From contig NZ_CP031223.1 of the NCBI RefSeq assembly GCF_008973485.1, positions 4,116,001 to 4,180,000 of the forward strand: DNA of 64,000 nucleotides, in the 5' to 3' direction. The position numbers were made by a program, and so were the translations under genes. Origin of the DNA: Psychrobacillus glaciei (GTDB lineage: Bacteria > Bacillota > Bacilli > Bacillales_A > Planococcaceae). The notes under the pieces were generated by a model. The model was not told the origin of the DNA, did not search any database, and saw only the letters and a list, made by a program, of their open reading frames with translations. Below, in pieces: positions 61,626-64,000 of this stretch. Position 1 is the stretch's first letter, and each line of letters opens with the position of its first letter.

Positions 61626-63278
61626 TTAGTTTATATCCGCCCATTTTAAGTCCAAGTAACCTACTGGATGTCTTAGAATACCAGATACCAATGGCTTTTC
61701 AAGCGCTACTTGGTTGTAATAATAAAGTGGGAATATCGGCATTTCATCTAGTAATAATTTGTCAGCTTGAATTAGCATTGCCCAACGCTTTGTTGGATCT
61801 GTCTCGTTCTTAATATCTTTAATCAATTTGTCATACTCTGCATTCGACCAAGTTGTACGATTCATAGAAGAACCTGTTATAAAACTTTCTAGTGCGTTCG
61901 TTGGATCTGCATAATCAAACAAGAAAGAAGAACGTGACAATTGGTATTTAAATTCTTTTTGTTCCGCTGCAAAAACGCTTGCCTCAACATTTTGTAACGA
62001 TACATCCACACCTAATACTTCTTTAAATTTACTTTGAAGTGCTTCTGCAATTTTCTTATGAGAATCACTTGTAGAGTAAGTTAATGTTACTTCAGGTAAC
62101 TTATTATAACCTTCTTCTGCCATACCTTCGGCTAATAGAGTCTTTGCTTTATCTGGATCAAACCCAATTAGTTTTCCTGCGGATTCTCTGAATTCCTTAC
62201 CATCTGGTCCAATAAAACCATAAGGAACAAAACCTTCTGCCGCTTTTTGCCCAACCTTTGTTACATAATCAACAATTTCCTGTTGGTTCACTGCGTAAGC
62301 AAATGCTTGACGAATTTTTTTGTTTGTAAATGGTTCCATTGAAACATTGAATCGATAGAAATATAATCCTGCCTGATCTTCATTTTTTAATTCTGGATCA
62401 TTTATTAAACTTTCTGCAAGTTCAGATGGTACTCCGGATGTATCTAATTCACCTGTTTGATACATCTGATATTCCGTATTGGAGTCATTAATCATTGCCC
62501 ATTCCACTCTATCTAACTTTACAGTCGATGCATCCCAATAATTTTCATTTTTTACAAACGTAAAACTCGTATCATGTTTCCATTCCTCTAATTTAAATGG
62601 ACCATTTCCTACAAAAGTATTTGCATCCGCAAACCAAGTAGGATTCCCTGTTGCTACTTTTTCATTTACTGGAAAGAAGCTTGGATTTGTAATAATGTTC
62701 AAGAACGCTTCTGTTGGTGCGTTTAGTTTCACTTCGAATACTCTGTCTTCTAACGCTTTTATCCCAACCGCATCAGCATCTCCTTCGCCGTTATTGTATG
62801 CTTCTGCTCCTTCAATGAAATATCCAAGGAAAGATGCTGGAGATGCAGTTTCTGGAGCTAGCATATGCAACCAACCGAATACAAAGTCACTTGCTAATAC
62901 AGGGTCTCCATTAGACCATTTTGCATCTTCACGAATAGTAAAAGTATACGTTAAACCGTCATCTGATATATCTATTTTCTCTGCAGTAGCTGGCTCTGCT
63001 AAATGATCTTTTGAAAGTCTCACCAGACCTTCCATAATATTATTTAATGCATTCCAAGATACTGCATCAAATCCTACAGATGGATCGAACGATGTTGGTT
63101 CATTTCCATTATTCAAACGGAGTACTTTTTCTGTTGGCAATGTTTCTGTAGTTGTTCCTGTTTCCTCTTTGCTGCTTTCTTTTTCTGTACTCGATTGTCC
63201 AGCATCTTTGTTAGCTGTACAAGCACTCAACACAAGTACAAAAAATGCTACTACAAATAATGATAAACACTTTTTCAT
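61626..63278 (-). CDS. dppE: peptide ABC transporter substrate-binding lipoprotein (DppE/OppA-like)
   Basis: Extracytoplasmic peptide-binding lipoprotein. The ATG at 63278 (AAAGGGGGA upstream) gives 550 residues. The signal peptide MKKCLSLFVVAFFVLVLSAC ends in an LSAC lipobox with the lipidated cysteine at residue 20. A Ser/Thr/Glu-rich linker and an SBP_bac_5 fold follow, with RLNNGNEPTSFDPSVGFDA, KWSNGDPVLASDFVFGW and NKKIRQAFAYAVN. The neighbours indicate murein-peptide capture. Confidence 0.94.
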   Translation of the reverse strand: MKKCLSLFVVAFFVLVLSACTANKDAGQSSTEKESSKEETGTTTETLPTEKVLRLNNGNEPTSFDPSVGFDAVSWNALNNIMEGLVRLSKDHLAEPATAEKIDISDDGLTYTFTIREDAKWSNGDPVLASDFVFGWLHMLAPETASPASFLGYFIEGAEAYNNGEGDADAVGIKALEDRVFEVKLNAPTEAFLNIITNPSFFPVNEKVATGNPTWFADANTFVGNGPFKLEEWKHDTSFTFVKNENYWDASTVKLDRVEWAMINDSNTEYQMYQTGELDTSGVPSELAESLINDPELKNEDQAGLYFYRFNVSMEPFTNKKIRQAFAYAVNQQEIVDYVTKVGQKAAEGFVPYGFIGPDGKEFRESAGKLIGFDPDKAKTLLAEGMAEEGYNKLPEVTLTYSTSDSHKKIAEALQSKFKEVLGVDVSLQNVEASVFAAEQKEFKYQLSRSSFLFDYADPTNALESFITGSSMNRTTWSNAEYDKLIKDIKNETDPTKRWAMLIQADKLLLDEMPIFPLYYYNQVALEKPLVSGILRHPVGYLDLKWADIN

Positions 63279-63334
63279 TCTAGTTCCCCCTTTGTATTGT
63301 ATATGTGAATGCACTCTCGTGCGCTCATCCGTTC

Positions 63335-64000
63335 TTATCTTTGTACTTGTAAAACCTTTGCACGACTGTCTTGTAGCCAACAGTCGACACCATGTGCTAC
63401 AGATAACTTAGTTGTAATTGGATAAACATGATCACACACTTCCATTGCGTAATCACAACGTGCTGAAAATGGACATCCCTTTGGTGGTGAGAATAAATCC
63501 GGTGGAGTTCCTTCGATTGGTTGCAACTCCTCTTCCACTAAGTCTAGCCGTGGAACAGAGTTTAACAATCCTTTTGTATAAGGATGCTCGGGAGTATAGA
63601 ATATTTCTCTTTTATCCCCAATCTCTACAAGTTTCCCTGCGTACATAACAGCAATCCGATCGGCAATTTTTGCAACTACTCCTAGATCATGCGTGATTAA
63701 GATAATCGATATTTGTGTTTTCCGTTGAATTTCTTCAAACAGCTCTAAGATTTGCGCTTGAATCGTTACATCTAAGGCTGTTGTTGGTTCATCTGCAATA
63801 AGTAACTCCGGATCGCATATGAGTGCAATTGCAATCACAATTCGTTGGCGCATTCCCCCTGAAAATTGGTGAGGAAACTGTTTCAATCGTTCTTCTGGAT
63901 TCGAAATTCCTACAAGCTCCAACATATCAATCGCTTTCTGCTTAGCTTCTTGCTTTCCTATTTTTTTGTGAGTGCGAAGACCTTCCGTTAGCTGTTCCCC
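63335..64000 (-). CDS. dppD: peptide ABC transporter ATP-binding protein (DppD/OppD-like), 5' end outside window
   Basis: About 221 C-terminal residues of an ATPase, with the frame open to the window edge ([13 protein letters not shown] is the first visible stretch). The Walker A lies outside. The signature [15 protein letters not shown], Walker [14 protein letters not shown] and the H-loop ITHDLGVV are present. The C-terminal cysteine motif [15 protein letters not shown] typical of OppD/DppD follows. With ykfD it forms the heterodimeric motor of the importer; the permeases should be upstream of the window. Confidence 0.93.
   Translation of the reverse strand, partial: GEQLTEGLRTHKKIGKQEAKQKAIDMLELVGISNPEERLKQFPHQFSGGMRQRIVIAIALICDPELLIADEPTTALDVTIQAQILELFEEIQRKTQISIILITHDLGVVAKIADRIAVMYAGKLVEIGDKREIFYTPEHPYTKGLLNSVPRLDLVEEELQPIEGTPPDLFSPPKGCPFSARCDYAMEVCDHVYPITTKLSVAHGVDCWLQDSRAKVLQVQR

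Overview
The window is a low-GC Firmicutes chromosome segment. Gene order and protein sequences are those of Bacillales. My best guess is Planococcaceae (Psychrobacillus, Lysinibacillus or Sporosarcina relatives); this is an inference from overall similarity, not a database result. Apart from a lysine-permease fragment at the left edge, every confident gene lies on the minus strand, so transcription runs from high to low coordinates. No rRNA, tRNA, CRISPR array, insertion sequence or prophage was seen. LAYOUT, left to right. 1-721: 3' end of a LysP-type permease (+). 783-5058: rpsI and rplM, then truA and the ECF energising module ecfT-ecfA2-ecfA1. 5401-19714: the S10-spc-alpha ribosomal supercluster from rpsJ to rplQ, with secY, adk, infA and rpoA. 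The map gene normally found between adk and infA is a decayed remnant. 20048-21364: a YuiF-type transporter with its own promoter and terminator. 21786-26499: the str operon (ybxF, rpsL, rpsG, fusA, tuf). 26635-34020: rpoC and rpoB. 34240-37318: ybxB, rplL, rplJ, rplA, rplK. 37492-38507: nusG, secE, rpmG. 38584-47263: sigH, rae1, rlmB, mrnC, cysS, cysE (with a cysteine T-box), gltX, ispF, ispD, yacL. 47390-53381: radA and the CtsR regulon operon ctsR-mcsA-mcsB-clpC. 53382-54242: an 860-bp stretch without genes that carries the ctsR control region and orphan terminators. 54243-57394: a second RsgA-type GTPase, preceded by a tiny ORF and a terminator, then a two-gene ABC exporter. 57569-64000: a dpp-ykf-type cluster for murein-peptide uptake and breakdown (dppD, dppE, ykfA, ykfB, ykfC, ykfD). 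HOW IT WORKS TOGETHER. Most of the window encodes the core information machinery: ribosomal proteins, three initiation/elongation factors, RNA polymerase, NusG, the Sec channel, rRNA-modifying and RNA-decay enzymes, two aminoacyl-tRNA synthetases and the Clp/McsB quality-control system. Control elements visible in the sequence include many sigma-A promoters, an L10 leader, a Cys T-box, a CtsR heptad operator and several intrinsic terminators placed as attenuators. MOST UNUSUAL ITEMS. (1) A frameshifted map remnant. (2) A possible leader-peptide/terminator attenuator, with a palindromic operator, in front of the rsgA paralogue. (3) A structured, terminator-containing leader in front of ecfA1. 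(4) A 38-bp exact duplication of the rpoB 3' end around a 65-bp insert that belongs to a small dispersed repeat family with a second copy near tuf. (5) A hairpin lying between the Shine-Dalgarno sequence and the start codon of nusG.
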